Shown: positions 9,105 to 19,553 of the stretch, piece by piece | How the letters are laid out: every line of letters begins with the position of its first letter | Numbering within the stretch: position 1 is the first letter of the stretch | DNA from: Curvibacter sp. AEP1-3 | GTDB lineage: Bacteria > Pseudomonadota > Gammaproteobacteria > Burkholderiales > Burkholderiaceae_C | Assembly: GCF_002163715.1 (NCBI RefSeq) | Contig: NZ_CP015698.1 | Location: forward strand, 4,105,674 to 4,169,673 | Reading direction: 5' to 3' | Length of the DNA stretch: 64,000 bases | Translations under genes and position numbers: made by a program | Notes under the pieces: model-generated | What the model was told of the DNA's origin: nothing | The model's input: only the letters and a program-made list of their open reading frames with translations | Databases searched by the model: none

Positions 9105-10399
9105 GCTGCACCTCCTGCTTTGACCAACTGCACGGGCTGTTCGCCCCCTTTGACCGATTGGCCGCGGCAGCTGGGTCGGCAGTAAAAGTCGGCATTGCTC
9201 AGGTCGGCCACGGTGCCGATGTCCTTGTCGCCACGGCCGGACAGGTTGACCAGAATGCTCTGGTCGGGGCGCATGGTTTTGGCCATCTTCATCGCGTAGG
9301 CCACGGCATGGCTCGATTCCAGCGCGGGGATGATGCCTTCGGTGCGGCACAGGTAGTGGAAAGCGTCCAGCGCTTCCTTGTCGGTAATGCCCACATATTC
9401 TGCGCGGCCGATGTCAGACAGGAACGCGTGCTCCGGGCCCACGCCTGGGTAGTCCAAGCCCGCGCTCACGCTGTGGGTCTCGGTGACTTGGCCGTTATCG
9501 TCCTGCAGCACATAAGTGCGGTTGCCGTGCAGCACGCCTGGGCTGCCCTTTTGGATGGAGGCAGAGTGCTTGCCGCTCTCCAGGCCTTCGCCCGCCGCTT
9601 CCACGCCGATCAGGCGGGTTTGGTCGTGCTGGATGTAGGGGTGGAAAATGCCCATGGCGTTGGACCCACCGCCTACGCAAGCAATGACTGCGTCGGGTTG
9701 CTCGGTTTTGCAGCCTGCGGTTGCCAGCATCTCGGGCATTTGCACCAGACACTCGTTGCCGATGACGCTCTGGAAGTCGCGGACCATCATGGGGTAGGGG
9801 TGCGGGCCTGCCACGGTGCCGATGATGTAGAAGGTGTTGTCCACATTGGCAACCCAGTCGCGCATGGCTTCGTTCAAGGCATCTTTCAGCGTCTTGCTGC
9901 CGCTTTCCACCGGCACCACGGTGGCACCCAGCAGCTTCATGCGGTAGACGTTGGGGCTTTGGCGCTTCACGTCTTCGCTGCCCATGTAGACCACGCATTC
10001 CAGACCATAGCGGGCGCAGATGGTGGCGGTGGCCACGCCGTGCTGGCCGGCGCCGGTTTCGGCAATCACGCGGGGCTTGCCCATGCGCTTGGCGAGCATG
10101 GCCTGTCCGATGGTGTTGTTGACCTTGTGGGCGCCGGTGTGGTTCAGGTCTTCGCGCTTCAGGAAGATTTGTGCACCGCCCATTTCACGGCTCATGCGGG
10201 CGGCGTGGTACACGGGGGAGGGTCGGCCGACGAAGTGCGCGAGTTCTGACTTGAATTCCGCCAGGAACTCGGGGTCGTGCTGGTACTTGGCGTAGGCGTC
10301 TTTGAGCTCGTTGATGGCGTGCGTCAGCGTCTCGGAGACGAAGCTGCCGCCGTATTTGCCGAAGTGACCTTTGGCGTCGGGTTGTTGGTAATCGAACAT
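9101..10399 (-). CDS. trpB: Tryptophan synthase beta chain
   Basis: A PLP enzyme of 432 residues that condenses indole with serine. The PLP lysine is in [13 protein letters not shown], the glycine-rich phosphate loop is [10 protein letters not shown], and [12 protein letters not shown] is the indole/serine site. The C-terminus has an extra tail of roughly 30 residues ([18 protein letters not shown]) beyond the usual end of TrpB (about 397-400 residues). It sits in the trpF-trpB-trpA-accD run, 5 bases after trpF. Confidence 0.97.
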   Translation of the reverse strand: MFDYQQPDAKGHFGKYGGSFVSETLTHAINELKDAYAKYQHDPEFLAEFKSELAHFVGRPSPVYHAARMSREMGGAQIFLKREDLNHTGAHKVNNTIGQAMLAKRMGKPRVIAETGAGQHGVATATICARYGLECVVYMGSEDVKRQSPNVYRMKLLGATVVPVESGSKTLKDALNEAMRDWVANVDNTFYIIGTVAGPHPYPMMVRDFQSVIGNECLVQMPEMLATAGCKTEQPDAVIACVGGGSNAMGIFHPYIQHDQTRLIGVEAAGEGLESGKHSASIQKGSPGVLHGNRTYVLQDDNGQVTETHSVSAGLDYPGVGPEHAFLSDIGRAEYVGITDKEALDAFHYLCRTEGIIPALESSHAVAYAMKMAKTMRPDQSILVNLSGRGDKDIGTVADLSNADFYCRPSCRGQSVKGGEQPVQLVKAGGAA

Positions 10400-10404
10400 G
10401 GTTT

Positions 10405-11133
10405 TTACATTCCTGCAAGATGCCGGTCCGCCGCGCGCACGGCGGCAACGAACTGGCGGATTTTTTCGGGGTCTTTGATGCCCCTGAGGGGCTTGCCGTG
10501 AGCGTCTTCGGTTTCGACGCCGGAGCTCACATCCACAGCCAGCGACTTACAGCGCGGCCGTACCGACGTGATGCCATCGCCCACGTTTGCACTGGTGAGT
10601 CCACCACTCAAGACGAGGTGAGCGTTGACGCTTGGAGGAAGAAGTGACCAATTGAATGTTTTGCCACCGCCACCGTAGCCGTCCACATGGGCGTCTAGCA
10701 GAATGGCTTGGGCGTTCGAATAATCGTGAGCAAATTGTACGAGGTCGAAGGCCTGTGCGTCTTCGCCCAAGGGAATACGCGCGGCGCGAAGATAAGGGCG
10801 GGCAGCATCACCAGTAGCCAACTGGCAATCCTCGGCGGATTCATCTCCATGAAATTGCACCGTAGCGCCCGCCACCAGTGCGCAGGCAGCTTCTATTTCT
10901 GTAGCGTTTGCGTTGACGAACAACAACACGGGCGTCACGAAGGGCGGCAGCCGTTTGGCCAGCTCGGCCGCGCGTTCGGCAGTGACAGCCCTGGGGCTCT
11001 TGGCGTAAAGCACGAAACCGATGGCGTCCGCGCCGGCGGCGACCGCGGCGTCAACGTCCTGTTCGCGGGTCAGGCCGCAAATTTTGATTCGGGTACGGAT
11101 ATAAGTGTCGGTGTGCGTGGTGCTTGCGTTCAT
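10405..11133 (-). CDS. trpF: Phosphoribosylanthranilate isomerase
   Basis: A 242-residue TIM-barrel enzyme that converts phosphoribosylanthranilate to CdRP, the third step of tryptophan synthesis. The [20 protein letters not shown] start of the fold contains the catalytic Cys, and [10 protein letters not shown] supplies the catalytic Asp; HGDE and [10 protein letters not shown] are also typical. The ATG overlaps the truA stop (ATGA). The domain is slightly longer than usual because of an N-terminal [14 protein letters not shown] tail and a C-terminal extension. Confidence 0.96.
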   Translation of the reverse strand: MNASTTHTDTYIRTRIKICGLTREQDVDAAVAAGADAIGFVLYAKSPRAVTAERAAELAKRLPPFVTPVLLFVNANATEIEAACALVAGATVQFHGDESAEDCQLATGDAARPYLRAARIPLGEDAQAFDLVQFAHDYSNAQAILLDAHVDGYGGGGKTFNWSLLPPSVNAHLVLSGGLTSANVGDGITSVRPRCKSLAVDVSSGVETEDAHGKPLRGIKDPEKIRQFVAAVRAADRHLAGM

Positions 11134-11912
11134 GGCAACGCATCATACGCAGGCGTGCGCTCCGGCATGCCCCATTGGGAGTCATAGCGGGGGCCGAGAA
11201 AGTACAAACCATCCGGTGAGAAGGTCGGTGCCGCCACCTTGCGGCTGCGGGCTGCCAGCACTTCTTCCATCCACTCCGGTGGTTTTTTCCCTTGGCCAAT
11301 TTGCACCAGACAGCCCATGATGTTGCGGATCATGTGGTGCAGAAATGCGTTGGCCTCAAACTCGATCCTCCAGTAGGCGCCGCGCTTGTGGAAGTCAATA
11401 CGCATCACATTTTTGACCGGACTCAGGGCTTGGCACTGCGCGGCTCGAAAGGAAGTGAAGTCGTGCTCGCCGATCAGGTAGTCGGCCGCCTTGCGCATGG
11501 ACATCTCGTCCAGATTGTTGAAAGTCCAGCCAACCCTGCCTGTTTCGACGCTGGGTCGTATTGGAGACTCCAGCAGCACATAGGCATACCGTCGAGAAAT
11601 GGCCGAGGCCCTGCAGTGAAATTCCGAAGTGGTTTTTACCGCCCACTGAACCGAAATGTCTTTGGGCAGATTGGCGTTGGTACCTCGGATCCAGGAGTAG
11701 GTGTCGCGGTCTATATCCGTGTCGAAGTGCACCACTTGCATCAGTCCGTGCACTCCTGCATCGGTGCGGCCGGCGCACAAAGTGGAAACGCGCTGGGCAG
11801 TGAATTTGCCCAGCGCGGTTTCCAGTTTGTCTTGAATCGTCTGACCGGAGGATTGGCTTTGCCAACCCTGGTATCCCTGGCCGTTGTACGTGACGCCTAA
11901 AACTACGCGCAC
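11130..11912 (-). CDS. truA: tRNA pseudouridine(38-40) synthase
   Basis: A 260-residue TruA that isomerises uridines 38-40 in the anticodon stem. The catalytic Asp lies in CAGRTDAGVHGLMQVVHFDT; RYAYVLLES and FLHHMIRNIMGCLVQIG are conserved further on. It lies between fimV and trpF, as in Pseudomonas and many Burkholderiales, and shares an ATGA overlap with trpF. Confidence 0.96.
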   Translation of the reverse strand: MRVVLGVTYNGQGYQGWQSQSSGQTIQDKLETALGKFTAQRVSTLCAGRTDAGVHGLMQVVHFDTDIDRDTYSWIRGTNANLPKDISVQWAVKTTSEFHCRASAISRRYAYVLLESPIRPSVETGRVGWTFNNLDEMSMRKAADYLIGEHDFTSFRAAQCQALSPVKNVMRIDFHKRGAYWRIEFEANAFLHHMIRNIMGCLVQIGQGKKPPEWMEEVLAARSRKVAAPTFSPDGLYFLGPRYDSQWGMPERTPAYDALP

Positions 11913-11948
11913 AGACCCTCAGTCGTCATCGTTAGCCGCATAAATCGC

Positions 11949-14558
11949 TTAGCTCAGTTGCGCCAGAGCTTTTTGTGCTTTAGCCCGCATATCACCCGTG
12001 GCTTCCGACATCACTTCTTCGATCAAAGCACGTGCACCATCTTCGTCGCCAATCGAGATGAATTCTTCGGCGAGTGCCAGCTTGGTTCCCAGTGGGTCTT
12101 CGCTCAGGATGTCAGGCGCAGAGGCTGGGGATTCGGCGGGGCTGTCGAGCTCCATGGACAAAGAGCTGAGGTCGAATTCCATCAGGCCTGTATCGGCGAG
12201 TTGGTTTGCAGTTGCAGCGGGCGCAGGTTCCACAGGGGCAGGGCCTGTGGGTTCGAAGCGCAGCGGATTGGTGCTGCCAGCATCCAATGGTACCTCAAGG
12301 TCATCCAAAGACAAGGAAATCTCTGGCATCTGGTTCACAGGCTCAAAGCTGGGCTGGGGTTGGCTGGGTTCGTCTTCGCCCAGATCAAAATCCATGTCCA
12401 ATGCATTGTCTGCAACAGGAGCTTCCATCTTGACGGTTTCTTCAGTGCCTGAAGTGATTGTTCCGCCGGTTACATCGCTGATGGCACTGGCTGCTGGTTC
12501 ATCATCCAGGGAGAAATCCAGATCCAGATCCAGATCGACACCGCCGCCCAGATCCGGTTCAAGCTCTGCGTGAGCAGATTGGGCCACGGTGCTTCCACCA
12601 AAACCGGAAATTGGTCCAGCTGCCATGGTTGCACCACCCATGGAGGCAGGAGCGCCGCCTGGCTGGTACAGAGGGTTGGTTGGATCAATGCTCTGGCCCA
12701 TTTCACAGATGCGGGTCCACTCGGGGCTGGTAGCCCCGGTCAGCTTGTAGGCTTGGGTCGCCGTGCTTTCAAAGCTGCGGGTATCCCGACGCTTGGCAAA
12801 AATTTCCAGCAACTTGGTGTGGATTGCCAAACGTCCGGGGTTGGACCGGACAGCTTCTTTGAGGATTTCTTCAGCCTGCAAGTCGCGACCGTAGGCAAGG
12901 TAAACATCCGCTTCTGCAACGGGGTCCACGTCATCGGCGGCGTCCAGTTGACTTGCTGAATACACCATGGAGGACGCACTGACAGGGCCGTTCTGGTTCG
13001 TGTCTACCCGCTGACCACCACTCGCGCCAAAGAAGGAGTCGGGTTGCAGGCGACTTTCCAGGAAGGCGCTATCCACTTGAGACGCATTCTTCTTGCGTTG
13101 ACGGACGCGGTACGCGGCAAAACCACCCAAAAGTGCCAGCAATCCAACTGCGCCAGCGGGTACCAGGGGGTCTTCGAGCAAAGTGTCCAGCAAAGATGGC
13201 TCTTCTACTGCAGGCGCTGGAACTGCTGCCTTGGCAGGGGCTGGCGCCTTTGCAACAGGTGCTTCAGAGGCAGCGGTCTGGGGCGCAGAGGCCGCAGCGA
13301 CAGGCGCTGGTGCAGAAGCTGGGGCAGCAACGGCCGGAGCAGATTTGGCCGGCTCAGATGCTGCAGGTACCGCCGCAACCGGCACGGTGACAGCCGCAGG
13401 GGCTTGAGGTGCCGCAGGCTTGGCTGGCAACGCATTGGCTGCTGCCTTCAGAGATTCCAGTTCTTTCTTGTTCTTTGCCAGCTCGGCTTCGCGTGCAGCA
13501 GCGTCTTTGGCCTCACGCTCCTTGGTAATCTTGGCTTCATCCGCCTTGGACGAAACAGCGCCCTTGGACAGAGTCAGCTTGTCTGGCGTGGGCGAGGCAG
13601 GTTTCTTTTCATCCACCTTGGCTTCAATCGAACCACTGGCTTTGCGGTCCGCTGCGCTCACGGTTGCTTGTGGCGCATTTCCTGCCAGATTGCGGCGGAA
13701 ATCGTTGAAGTCCTTGCTCTGCGCTACAACGATTTTGGAAGCTTCAGCCGGGGAGACGCTAGTTGCGCTTTCCGCGGATGGCACTGTCATGACCGCGCCG
13801 GCGCGAACACGGTTCAAGTTGTCATTGACGAACGCATCCGGGTTGGAGCGCAGTAGCGCGACCAGCATCTGGTCGAGCGACACACCTGCGGGCTTGTTGG
13901 CGCTGGCAATCTTGCCGGCCGTGTCACCCGGCTTGACCGTGATTTGTTTTTCATTGCCAGAGGCGGGTTTGGGTGCGGGTGCTTCGGCGGCCGGTCCGGC
14001 AGGCCGTACGGGTGCTGCCTGACGGGAAGGTTCAGTTGATGTGGCTCGGGGTGCTGGAGAAGCGGCGGGTGCAGCAACTGCAGGCGCACTTGCTGCTGCA
14101 GGGGTTTGGGCCAACGTTGGCGCCGGGGCGGCCTTTTTCAGGCTTGGTGGATCCAACAAGAGCGTGTAGTCCCGTACGATGCGGCCGGATGCCCAGGTAG
14201 CTTCCAGAATCAGATCGACAAAAGGGTCATTGACGGTGCGGTCACTGGTCAGCCGCAGGTATGCGCGACCGTCTGCACGGCGTTGGAGGGTGGCCTGCAA
14301 GCTGGTGAGTGCGGCGCTGTATTCCAAGCCGGCGGCAGTAAAAGCCTCCGGTTGGGCGACAGCCGCTTTCAGAGAGGCGGCTTCTTCTGCCGTGATGTCA
14401 GGAACTTCAACTTCAGCACGCAGCGGTTCGCCCAACGCCGACTGGACGGTCAATCGGCCGAGCGAAAGCGCGTAGGCCCCGGTTCCGGACAAGCCGAGTA
14501 GCGCAATGGCTGCAGCCGCAATGGCGGTCCTCTGCCAACGATGTGTCTTTGCGATCAA
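11949..14558 (-). CDS. fimV: FimV/HubP-family polar peptidoglycan-binding protein
   Basis: An 869-residue envelope protein. It has a signal peptide (about 1-30), the FimV N-terminal domain (SLGRLTVQSALGEPLRAEVE to about 140), and a LysM-like domain (ITVKPGDTAGKIASAN to VMTVPSAES). A long Ala/Pro/Lys-rich stretch with a short coiled coil (ITKEREAKDAAAREAELAKN) follows, then one membrane helix (PAGAVGLLALLGGFAAYRV), and an acidic cytoplasmic part with a TPR-like pair (VYLAYGRDLQAEEILKEAV) and the FimV C-terminal motif (ALAEEFISIGDEDGARALIE). FimV organises pole-located machinery such as type IV pili. Position between asd and truA is the classic one. Confidence 0.93.
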   Translation of the reverse strand: MIAKTHRWQRTAIAAAAIALLGLSGTGAYALSLGRLTVQSALGEPLRAEVEVPDITAEEAASLKAAVAQPEAFTAAGLEYSAALTSLQATLQRRADGRAYLRLTSDRTVNDPFVDLILEATWASGRIVRDYTLLLDPPSLKKAAPAPTLAQTPAAASAPAVAAPAASPAPRATSTEPSRQAAPVRPAGPAAEAPAPKPASGNEKQITVKPGDTAGKIASANKPAGVSLDQMLVALLRSNPDAFVNDNLNRVRAGAVMTVPSAESATSVSPAEASKIVVAQSKDFNDFRRNLAGNAPQATVSAADRKASGSIEAKVDEKKPASPTPDKLTLSKGAVSSKADEAKITKEREAKDAAAREAELAKNKKELESLKAAANALPAKPAAPQAPAAVTVPVAAVPAASEPAKSAPAVAAPASAPAPVAAASAPQTAASEAPVAKAPAPAKAAVPAPAVEEPSLLDTLLEDPLVPAGAVGLLALLGGFAAYRVRQRKKNASQVDSAFLESRLQPDSFFGASGGQRVDTNQNGPVSASSMVYSASQLDAADDVDPVAEADVYLAYGRDLQAEEILKEAVRSNPGRLAIHTKLLEIFAKRRDTRSFESTATQAYKLTGATSPEWTRICEMGQSIDPTNPLYQPGGAPASMGGATMAAGPISGFGGSTVAQSAHAELEPDLGGGVDLDLDLDFSLDDEPAASAISDVTGGTITSGTEETVKMEAPVADNALDMDFDLGEDEPSQPQPSFEPVNQMPEISLSLDDLEVPLDAGSTNPLRFEPTGPAPVEPAPAATANQLADTGLMEFDLSSLSMELDSPAESPASAPDILSEDPLGTKLALAEEFISIGDEDGARALIEEVMSEATGDMRAKAQKALAQLS

Positions 14559-14764
14559 TTTATAGGCCTCCGGTGCTCAGGCGAGCGGCAATGTACTTAT
14601 CGGTTTTCAGGCAAACAGACCCGATACTTGAAACGTAAAAAGTACCATAACATCAATGTCTTACGGAGACAAGCTAAGAAAGCGCTTAACTTCCAAAGCT
14701 TGCCCCGATTGCCTATTGTCGCGCTCGCGCATGTTGCCTAGGGGCAACGACGTGTAACTCTCTG
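14559..14764. other. fimV-asd intergenic region
   Basis: 206 bases between fimV and asd, which are both on the minus strand, so this is the fimV leader. It is AT-richer than its surroundings. A near-palindrome GTAAC-TCTCT-GTTAC with further ACG/CGT pairing (about 14749-14772) overlaps the asd stop codon; no U-tract follows it on either strand. No convincing promoter hexamers could be fixed. Confidence 0.4.
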
Positions 14765-15895
14765 TTACGCGTCGAGCAGGATGCGCAGCATGCGGCGCAG
14801 TGGCTCGGCCGCACCCCACAGCAGTTGGTCGCCGATGGTGAACGCGCCCACGTACTCAGGCCCCATCGCCAGCTTGCGGATACGCCCCACAGGGATAGTC
14901 ATGGTGCCGGTCACCGCCACAGGTGTCAGATCCTGAATGGTTGCCTCACGGGTGTTGGGCACCACTTTGACCCACTGGTTGTCTGCAGCGATCATGGCTT
15001 CGATGTCGGCCACAGGCACGTCTTTTTTCAGCTTGAAGGTCAGGGCTTGGCTGTGGCAGCGCATGGCGCCCACGCGCACACAGAAACCATCGACCGGAAT
15101 GGCGGAGCTGCCGAAGCCTTCGCCCATGCCCAGAATCTTGTTGGTTTCGGCCATGCCCTTCCACTCTTCCTTGGACATGCCGTTGCCCAGATCCTTGTCG
15201 ATCCAGGGAATCAGGGAGCCGCCCAGTGGCACGCCAAAGTTGGCGGTCTCCGCGCCGGTCAGTGCGCGCTGTTTGGCAATGACCTTGCGGTCGATTTCCA
15301 GAATCGCGCTCTTGGGATCGTCGAGCAGGGCTTTGACTTCGGCATTCAAAGTGCCGTATTGGGTCAGCAGCTCACGCATGTGCTGTGCACCGCCGCCGGA
15401 AGCAGCTTGGTAAGTCTGTGTGCTCATCCACTCGACCAAGCCTGCCTTGTAAAGTGCGCCCACGCCCATCAACATGCAGCTCACGGTGCAATTGCCACCC
15501 ACCCAGTTCTTGCCGCCCTTGGCCAGTGCATCCTTGATGACGGGCATGTTGACCGGATCCAGGATGATGACGGCGTCTTTTTCCATGCGCAGTGTGGAAG
15601 CTGCGTCGATCCAGTGGCCATTCCAGCCCGCAGCGCGCAGCTTGGGGAACACTTCGGTGGTGTAGTCGCCGCCTTGGGCAGTGATGATGATGTCGCAGCG
15701 CTTGAGGGCGTCGATGTTGTAAGCGTCTTGCAGCGTGGTTTCGTTCCTGGCCTCTGCCGGAGCCTTGCCGCCTGCGTTGCTGGTGGAGAAGAAAAGCGGT
15801 TCGATCAGATCGAAATCTTTTTCCTGCGCCATGCGATCCATCAATACCGAGCCGACCATGCCGCGCCAGCCGACCAAACCTACCAACTTGCTCAT
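14765..15895 (-). CDS. asd: Aspartate-semialdehyde dehydrogenase
   Basis: A 376-residue NADP-dependent enzyme making aspartate semialdehyde for lysine, threonine, methionine and diaminopimelate. The Rossmann start is [19 protein letters not shown]; the catalytic Cys is in [26 protein letters not shown] and the acceptor-site [13 protein letters not shown] are those of the long proteobacterial Asd. Length matches E. coli Asd (367). It lies between leuB and fimV. Confidence 0.97.
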   Translation of the reverse strand: MSKLVGLVGWRGMVGSVLMDRMAQEKDFDLIEPLFFSTSNAGGKAPAEARNETTLQDAYNIDALKRCDIIITAQGGDYTTEVFPKLRAAGWNGHWIDAASTLRMEKDAVIILDPVNMPVIKDALAKGGKNWVGGNCTVSCMLMGVGALYKAGLVEWMSTQTYQAASGGGAQHMRELLTQYGTLNAEVKALLDDPKSAILEIDRKVIAKQRALTGAETANFGVPLGGSLIPWIDKDLGNGMSKEEWKGMAETNKILGMGEGFGSSAIPVDGFCVRVGAMRCHSQALTFKLKKDVPVADIEAMIAADNQWVKVVPNTREATIQDLTPVAVTGTMTIPVGRIRKLAMGPEYVGAFTIGDQLLWGAAEPLRRMLRILLDA

Positions 15896-16193
15896 ATCAA
15901 CGCCCTTTCAATGTAAACAAACGATGCCCGACCTGGGCTGTTTGCTCCGGCTCGTCTGGCCGGGGGCGCACGACGATACCGGAGCTGGATCAGCCCTTAA
16001 TGGTCGTGGTTTTGGAAATGATTGCGCGCGCGGCCTTGGCTGCCTTGGGGGCAGTCAACAAGCTCAGAGAGAAGGGGCGTGCGACAAACATGGATTTATT
16101 GTAGCGCAAAACAAGATTTTTTTGCTCCGCGCGGACTGAAATGATTTTGCTTGGCGAAGGCCTGTTGCGCAACAGACCCTCGCCTCGCGGTCT
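15896..16193. other. leuB-asd intergenic region
   Basis: 298 bases. A TACAAT -10-like box on the minus strand (about 16096-16101) could give asd its own promoter with a leader of nearly 200 bases. A 33-codon minus-strand reading frame from ATG 16091 to 15990 exists, but has no ribosome-binding site and no recognised product. Nothing else can be assigned. Confidence 0.35.
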
Positions 16194-17264
16194 TTAGGTG
16201 AGGGCCTTGAGTACCGCGTCGCCCATCTCTTTGGTGCTGACCTTGGTAGTGCCTTCGCTGTAAATGTCGGCTGTGCGCAAACCTTGCTCCAGCACCTTCT
16301 TCACGGCGGCTTCAATGCGCTGTGCGGCAGTCTCTTGGTTCAGACTGAAGCGCAGCATCATCGCGGCGCTCAGGATGGTGGCCAGCGGGTTGGCAATGCC
16401 TTTGCCGGCGATGTCCGGTGCGCTGCCGTGGCTGGGCTCATACAGGCCCTGGTTGCTGCTGTTCAGGCTGGCGGAAGGCAGCATACCGATGGAGCCGGTC
16501 AGCATGGAGGCTTCGTCGGACAGGATGTCGCCGAACATGTTGCCGGTGACCAGCACGTCAAATTTCTTGGGTGCTTTGACCAGTTGCATGGCGGCGTTGT
16601 CCACCAACATGTGGTCCAACTCCACGTCGGGGTACTGTTGGCCCACTTCAACCATCACGTCTTTCCACAGCTGCGAGGTTTCAAGCACGTTGTTCTTGTC
16701 GACACTGGTGACGCGCTTGTTGCGCTTCTGCGCCGCCTGGAACGCTACGTGCGCAATGCGTTCGATCTCGGGGCGGCTGTAGCGCATGGTGTCGAACGCT
16801 TCTTCCGCTCCGGGAAAGTGTCCATCAGTCGCAATGCGGCGGCCGCGGGGTTGGCCGAAGTAGATGTCGCCAGTCAGTTCGCGGATGATGAGGATGTCCA
16901 GGCCCGCAATCAGCTCGGGCTTAAGGCTGGAGGCGCCTACCAGCTGCTCGTAGCAAATCGCGGGGCGGAAGTTGGCAAAGAGGCCCAAATTCTTGCGCAA
17001 GCCCAAGATGGCCTGCTCGGGGCGGAACTGGCGCTCCAGCTTGTCGTACTTCCAGTCGCCCACGGCGCCGAACAACACCGCGTCCGCTTCCTTTGCCAGC
17101 TTGAGGGTGGCTTCAGGAAGGGGGTGGCCATGGGCCTCATAGGCGCAACCGCCCACGAGTGCGGTTTCCATTTCCAGCTTGAGGTCCAGAGCGTTCAAAA
17201 CCTTCACGGCTTCCGCCACGATTTCGGTGCCGATGCCGTCACCCGGCAAGACTGCAATTTTCAT
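16194..17264 (-). CDS. leuB: 3-isopropylmalate dehydrogenase
   Basis: A 356-residue NAD-dependent decarboxylating dehydrogenase, third step of leucine synthesis. [20 protein letters not shown] opens the fold, [15 protein letters not shown] is the substrate arginine region, [13 protein letters not shown] holds the catalytic Lys, and [20 protein letters not shown] holds the metal aspartates; [14 protein letters not shown] is the NAD motif. Downstream of leuD with a 34-base gap that contains a repeat copy. Confidence 0.98.
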   Translation of the reverse strand: MKIAVLPGDGIGTEIVAEAVKVLNALDLKLEMETALVGGCAYEAHGHPLPEATLKLAKEADAVLFGAVGDWKYDKLERQFRPEQAILGLRKNLGLFANFRPAICYEQLVGASSLKPELIAGLDILIIRELTGDIYFGQPRGRRIATDGHFPGAEEAFDTMRYSRPEIERIAHVAFQAAQKRNKRVTSVDKNNVLETSQLWKDVMVEVGQQYPDVELDHMLVDNAAMQLVKAPKKFDVLVTGNMFGDILSDEASMLTGSIGMLPSASLNSSNQGLYEPSHGSAPDIAGKGIANPLATILSAAMMLRFSLNQETAAQRIEAAVKKVLEQGLRTADIYSEGTTKVSTKEMGDAVLKALT

Positions 17265-17277
17265 GATGTCCTTTGAA

Positions 17278-17325
17278 TACTATGAATTTGATAGCTGCTC
17301 ACGCAGACATGGTCTGCGCCAGCCA
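17278..17325 (+). repeat. Dispersed GATAGCTGCT-type repeat covering the leuD stop codon
   Basis: Copy with TACTATGAATTTGATAGCTG, CTCACGCAG and GTCTGCGCCAGCC; CAGACATGGTCTG makes a short hairpin. The minus-strand leuD reading frame ends inside it: the last codons (Thr-Met-Ser-Ala-stop) are repeat sequence. Confidence 0.75.
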
Positions 17326-17949
17326 CGGTTTTGTGGCCAAACGTTGGGCTTCGAACGCCTTGATCTTGTCGGCATGGCGCAGGGTCAGGCCGATGTCGTC
17401 AAAGCCGTTGAGCAAGCAGTACTTGCGGAAGGCCTGTACGTCGAACGGAATTTCTTCGCCCTGCGGCTTCACGATGACCTGGCGCTCCAGATCAATGGTG
17501 AGCTGATAGCCGGGGAAGGCCAGTGCTTCGTTGAACAACTGGTCCACTAAGGCTTCGCTTAGCACGATAGGCAGCAAACCATTCTTGAAGCAATTGTTGA
17601 AGAAGATGTCAGCGTAGCTGGGTGCGATGATGGCGCGGAAGCCATATTGGTCAATCGCCCAGGGCGCGTGCTCGCGGCTGGAGCCGCAGCCGAAGTTTTT
17701 GCGCGCCAGCAGGATGGATGCGCCGGCATAGCGGGGTTGGTTCAGCACAAAGTCCGGGTTGGGCTTGCGGCTGGCGGGGTCCTGGCCGGGGTAGCCCGCA
17801 TCCAGGTAGCGCCATTCGTCAAACAGGTTCTGACCGAAGCCCGTCTTGCGGATGGATTTGAGAAATTGCTTGGGGATGATCGCGTCGGTGTCCACGTTTT
17901 CGCGGTCCATGGGCGCAACCAGCCCTTGGTGAACAGTAAAGTTTTTCAT
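17299..17949 (-). CDS. leuD: 3-isopropylmalate dehydratase, small subunit
   Basis: A 216-residue swivel-domain subunit that pairs with LeuC to isomerise 2-isopropylmalate. [20 protein letters not shown] and the swivel motif [14 protein letters not shown] are diagnostic. The start ATG overlaps the stop of the entericidin-like gene (ATGA). The 3' end is made by a dispersed repeat, so the C-terminal four residues are probably not ancestral. Confidence 0.97.
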   Translation of the reverse strand: MKNFTVHQGLVAPMDRENVDTDAIIPKQFLKSIRKTGFGQNLFDEWRYLDAGYPGQDPASRKPNPDFVLNQPRYAGASILLARKNFGCGSSREHAPWAIDQYGFRAIIAPSYADIFFNNCFKNGLLPIVLSEALVDQLFNEALAFPGYQLTIDLERQVIVKPQGEEIPFDVQAFRKYCLLNGFDDIGLTLRHADKIKAFEAQRLATKPWLAQTMSA

Positions 17950-18074
17950 TTTTTGGCAGCGCCTTCAATTTTTTCGCCGGCCTTTTGAATGTCCTGGCCC
18001 ATGCCTTTGACTGTGTTGCATCCAGACAGCAACAGCAGGGTGGCTGCGCATGCGGCGATAAGTGCGGTTTTCAT
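17946..18074 (-). CDS. Entericidin A/B-family small lipoprotein
   Basis: A 42-residue lipoprotein: [19 protein letters not shown] is the signal with lipobox LSGC, followed by [18 protein letters not shown], the amphipathic entericidin tail. Entericidin B is a bacteriolytic toxic lipoprotein in E. coli with EcnA as antidote; here only one is present. ATG 18074 is preferred over upstream in-frame codons because the signal peptide starts there. It lies between leuC and leuD and overlaps leuD by ATGA, so it is transcribed with the leucine genes. Confidence 0.88.
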   Translation of the reverse strand: MKTALIAACAATLLLLSGCNTVKGMGQDIQKAGEKIEGAAKK

Positions 18075-18093
18075 ATTCAGTCCTTTCAATGGG

Positions 18094-19542
18094 TCAGGCG
18101 AACTTGCGGATATCGACAAAGTGTCCATGGATGGCTGCTGCAGCGGCCATGGCGGGGCTCACCAGGTGGGTGCGCCCACCGGCACCCTGGCGGCCTTCAA
18201 AGTTGCGGTTGCTGGTGGAGGCGCAGCGCTCTCCGGGTTCCAGGCGGTCGGCATTCATGGCCAGGCACATGGAGCAGCCGGGTTCACGCCACTCAAAGCC
18301 CGCGGCCTTGAAAATTTCGTGCAGTCCTTCGCGCTCTGCCTGCTCTTTCACCAGACCGGAGCCGGGAACAACCATGGCCAGCTTGATGTTCTTGGCGACT
18401 TTTTGGCCCAGCTTTTTCACCACGGCGGCAGCTTCGCGCATGTCTTCGATGCGGCTGTTGGTACAGGAACCGATGAATACCTTGTCCACAAACAAGTCGT
18501 TCAAGGGTTTGCCGGGCTCCAAGCCCATGTAGGTGAGTGCCCGCTCAATGGCGCCGCGCTTGCTGGCGTCTTTTTCTTTGTCGGGGTCTGGCACGATGGC
18601 GTCCACGCCCAGCACCATTTCGGGCGAGGTGCCCCAGGTGACTTGCGGCACGATTTTGGTGGCGTCCAGCTCGACGACGGTGTCGAAATGCGCGCCGGCG
18701 TCGGAGTGCAGTGTCTTCCAGAAGGCGACGGCCTGGTCCCATTCCACCGCTGCGGCTTCGGGGGAGGCAGCGTTGGCGCCGGGGGCCAAGGGGCGGCCCT
18801 TGACGTAGTCGATGGTTTTCTCATCCACGGCGACCAATCCAGCGCGGGCGCCGGCTTCGATGGCCATGTTGCACACCGTCATGCGGCCTTCCATGCTCAA
18901 CGCACGGATGGCGGAGCCGCCGAATTCGATGGTGTAGCCGGTGCCGCCTGCGGTGCCGATTTTGCCGATGATGGCCAGCACAATGTCTTTGCCGGTGATG
19001 CCGGGAGCAACGTTACCTTCGACCTTGATCAGCATGTTCTTGGCTTTTTTGGCCAAGAGGGTTTGCGTGGCCATCACGTGCTCGACCTCGCTGGTACCGA
19101 TTCCGTGGGCCAAGGCCCCAAACGCACCGTGGGTGGAGGTATGGGAGTCGCCGCACACCACGGTCATGCCGGGCAGGGTCGCGCCGTTTTCAGGCCCCAT
19201 CACGTGCACGATGCCCTGGCGCTTGGACAGGAAGGGGAAATAAGCGGCAGAGCCGAATTCCTTGATGTTGCTGTCTAGGGTGGTGACCTGTTCTTTGCTG
19301 GTCGGGTCGGTAATGCCGTCGTAGCCCAGCTCCCAACCGGTGGTCGGCGTGTTGTGGTCGGCAGTGGCGACGATAGAGCTGATGCGCCAGACCTTGCGAC
19401 CTGCTTCACGCAGCCCTTCAAACGCCTGGGGGCTGGTCACTTCGTGGACCAGATGGCGGTCGATATAGAGGATGGAAGTGCCATCGTCTTCGGTATGAAC
19501 GACGTGGTCGTCCCAGAGTTTGTCGTAGAGCGTGCGTGCCAT
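18094..19542 (-). CDS. leuC: 3-isopropylmalate dehydratase, large subunit
   Basis: A 482-residue [4Fe-4S] aconitase-superfamily subunit. [41 protein letters not shown] and [11 protein letters not shown] contain the three cluster cysteines and active-site histidines. Slightly longer than E. coli LeuC (466). With leuD, leuB and the adjacent LysR gene it forms the leucine cluster; leuA is not in the window. Confidence 0.98.
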   Translation of the reverse strand: MARTLYDKLWDDHVVHTEDDGTSILYIDRHLVHEVTSPQAFEGLREAGRKVWRISSIVATADHNTPTTGWELGYDGITDPTSKEQVTTLDSNIKEFGSAAYFPFLSKRQGIVHVMGPENGATLPGMTVVCGDSHTSTHGAFGALAHGIGTSEVEHVMATQTLLAKKAKNMLIKVEGNVAPGITGKDIVLAIIGKIGTAGGTGYTIEFGGSAIRALSMEGRMTVCNMAIEAGARAGLVAVDEKTIDYVKGRPLAPGANAASPEAAAVEWDQAVAFWKTLHSDAGAHFDTVVELDATKIVPQVTWGTSPEMVLGVDAIVPDPDKEKDASKRGAIERALTYMGLEPGKPLNDLFVDKVFIGSCTNSRIEDMREAAAVVKKLGQKVAKNIKLAMVVPGSGLVKEQAEREGLHEIFKAAGFEWREPGCSMCLAMNADRLEPGERCASTSNRNFEGRQGAGGRTHLVSPAMAAAAAIHGHFVDIRKFA

Positions 19543-19553
19543 ATGTGCTTCCT

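Noticed and set aside
15990..16172. Small reading frame in the leuB-asd gap
   Set aside because: No ribosome-binding site, no similarity, and the -10-like box overlaps its upstream part; kept only as a note in the intergenic entry.
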